Shown here: positions 63,357 through 64,000 of the stretch, in pieces
How positions within the stretch are numbered: position 1 is the stretch's first letter
Layout: the number at the start of each line of letters is the position of its first letter
NCBI GenBank assembly: GCA_964512995.1
Contig: CAZELM010000001.1
Location: forward strand, 62,001-126,000
From: CAZELM01 sp964512995
Lineage (GTDB): Bacteria; CSSED10-310
Direction: 5' to 3'
Length of the DNA stretch: 64,000 nucleotides
The notes under the pieces: model-generated
What the model saw: the letters and a program-made list of their open reading frames with translations, nothing else
The model's database searches: none
What the model was told of the DNA's origin: nothing
Program-made: the position numbers and the translations under genes

Positions 63357-64000
63357 GAGCGAACTCCTTCTGATTCCGATGTTGATTCAGCCAGATGATC
63401 GGGAGATTCCGGATAGGGTTGGAATTTATATCCTCTCAGCAATTTTCTGAGCTTCAGTGAATCGGATGTCGCCTGGAAGAGCTGGTGTTCAATCGTTTTG
63501 GGATCAACCCTGTTGAAAATCAGATCGCGCATTAAGGGATACAGGGTATCCTGAGTGATCAACTGATACTGATACGCTTTAACTAATTCCTTTGCTAATT
63601 GCATATAGGCATCGGCGATTTCGACGTATCGTTCGGTCAACGAGGCGGCATCTCCATTGATATAAATCATATTCAATCCACCACCCACTTCATGGAAATG
63701 ATCATAAGCTTTGAGCGTGGCTTCGATGAGTGCGATGGTTCCCCAGACTCGGTCGAATCCTTTTCTGCGTTGATCCAGAGTCAGTCGGTTCATGATTCTG
63801 GAAAATTCCACGCCTGCTCCATAAAATCCCGCTCCGATGGCCTCGAATCCTCCGGAAATCAATGAACAGACCGTGTTTTCAGCATTGATATGAAATCCTC
63901 GATATTTAAACTTGGGATCATACCCAACGACAACAGCTTTGTTTTGAAATATGTGACTGGTTTGTGATTTTGATTGAAACGTCACAATTCCTTTGGCGGA
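63353..64000 (-). CDS. second proteasome-fold protein, 5'-truncated by window edge
   Basis: The frame stays open to base 64000; the GTG at 63985 is unlikely to be the start because five further codons (SAKGI) continue the fold. Features recalling a proteasome beta subunit: SLISGGFEAIGAGFYGAG, then IALIEATLKAYDHFHEVGGGLNMIYING, corresponding to the last helices and strand. Any N-terminal nucleophile is beyond the window. An acidic, Ser-rich tail ends the protein. It would form a hetero-oligomer with the downstream partner; this is inference from paired genes and similar folds. Confidence 0.5.
   Translation of the reverse strand, partial: SAKGIVTFQSKSQTSHIFQNKAVVVGYDPKFKYRGFHINAENTVCSLISGGFEAIGAGFYGAGVEFSRIMNRLTLDQRRKGFDRVWGTIALIEATLKAYDHFHEVGGGLNMIYINGDAASLTERYVEIADAYMQLAKELVKAYQYQLITQDTLYPLMRDLIFNRVDPKTIEHQLFQATSDSLKLRKLLRGYKFQPYPESPDHLAESTSESEGVRS

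Overview
This window (roughly mid-40s % G+C by eye) is a dense, mostly housekeeping piece of a bacterial chromosome. It carries bacterial-type translation, replication and cell-wall genes (infC-rpmI-rplT, thrS, aspS, cysS, prfA, era, ybeY, dnaG, recN, murA, dxs), RNase Y rather than RNase E, MutS2, Rho and the c-di-AMP phosphodiesterase PgpH. Alongside these are genes common in deep-branching or candidate phyla: M42 peptidase, bacterial tricorn protease, DUF362, and a PEGA-domain kinase. I cannot name the phylum from sequence alone. Genes are tightly packed, with many ATGA/GTGA stop-start overlaps, good AGGAGG-type ribosome binding sites and frequent TTG/GTG starts. The three tRNA genes do not encode CCA.

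Layout. 1-3.4 kb: the 3' part of an M42 peptidase, then a thiM-thiE-thiL operon on the minus strand. 3.5-21.5 kb: a long plus-strand run of cysS, NfeD protease plus stomatin, a SPOR protein, phoH-pgpH-ybeY-corC-era, an FHA/GAF protein with a degenerate HD-GYP domain, a sugar epimerase, an AMP-forming ligase, DAHP synthase, a DUF362 protein and queE. 21.5-34.2 kb: aspS, a 750-bp AT-rich gap with the rho promoter, then rho, rpmE, DUF1385, prfA, prmC, murA, mutS2 and dnaG. 34.4-37.6 kb: tRNA-Met, a strong terminator hairpin, a coiled-coil zinc-ribbon protein, RNase R (minus strand) and tRNA-Leu. 37.6-43.8 kb: a minus-strand operon of a membrane Ser/Thr kinase with PEGA domains, a TPR/beta-propeller protein and a PEGA/PDZ protein. 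44-48.9 kb: an aldehyde dehydrogenase and a tricorn protease. 49.1-49.5 kb: a 17-copy, 21-bp tandem repeat. 49.6-61.1 kb: tRNA-Val, thrS, infC-rpmI-rplT, a coiled-coil protein and zapA, a probable 6S RNA, then rny-dxs-tlyA-nadK-recN. 61.2-64 kb (minus strand): a polyprenyl diphosphate synthase coupled to two proteasome-fold Ntn-hydrolase-like genes, the second cut by the window edge.

Most of the window is core information processing and cofactor or isoprenoid supply. The accessory parts with the best chance of being new are: the coupled pair of divergent proteasome-like proteins next to a prenyl synthase; the kinase/TPR-propeller/PEGA-PDZ operon, for which the FHA plus dead HD-GYP protein could be a cytoplasmic reader; the coding-ambiguous 21-bp repeat; and several leader-type RNA structures (before the zinc-ribbon gene, before thrS, and the 6S-like RNA between zapA and rny).
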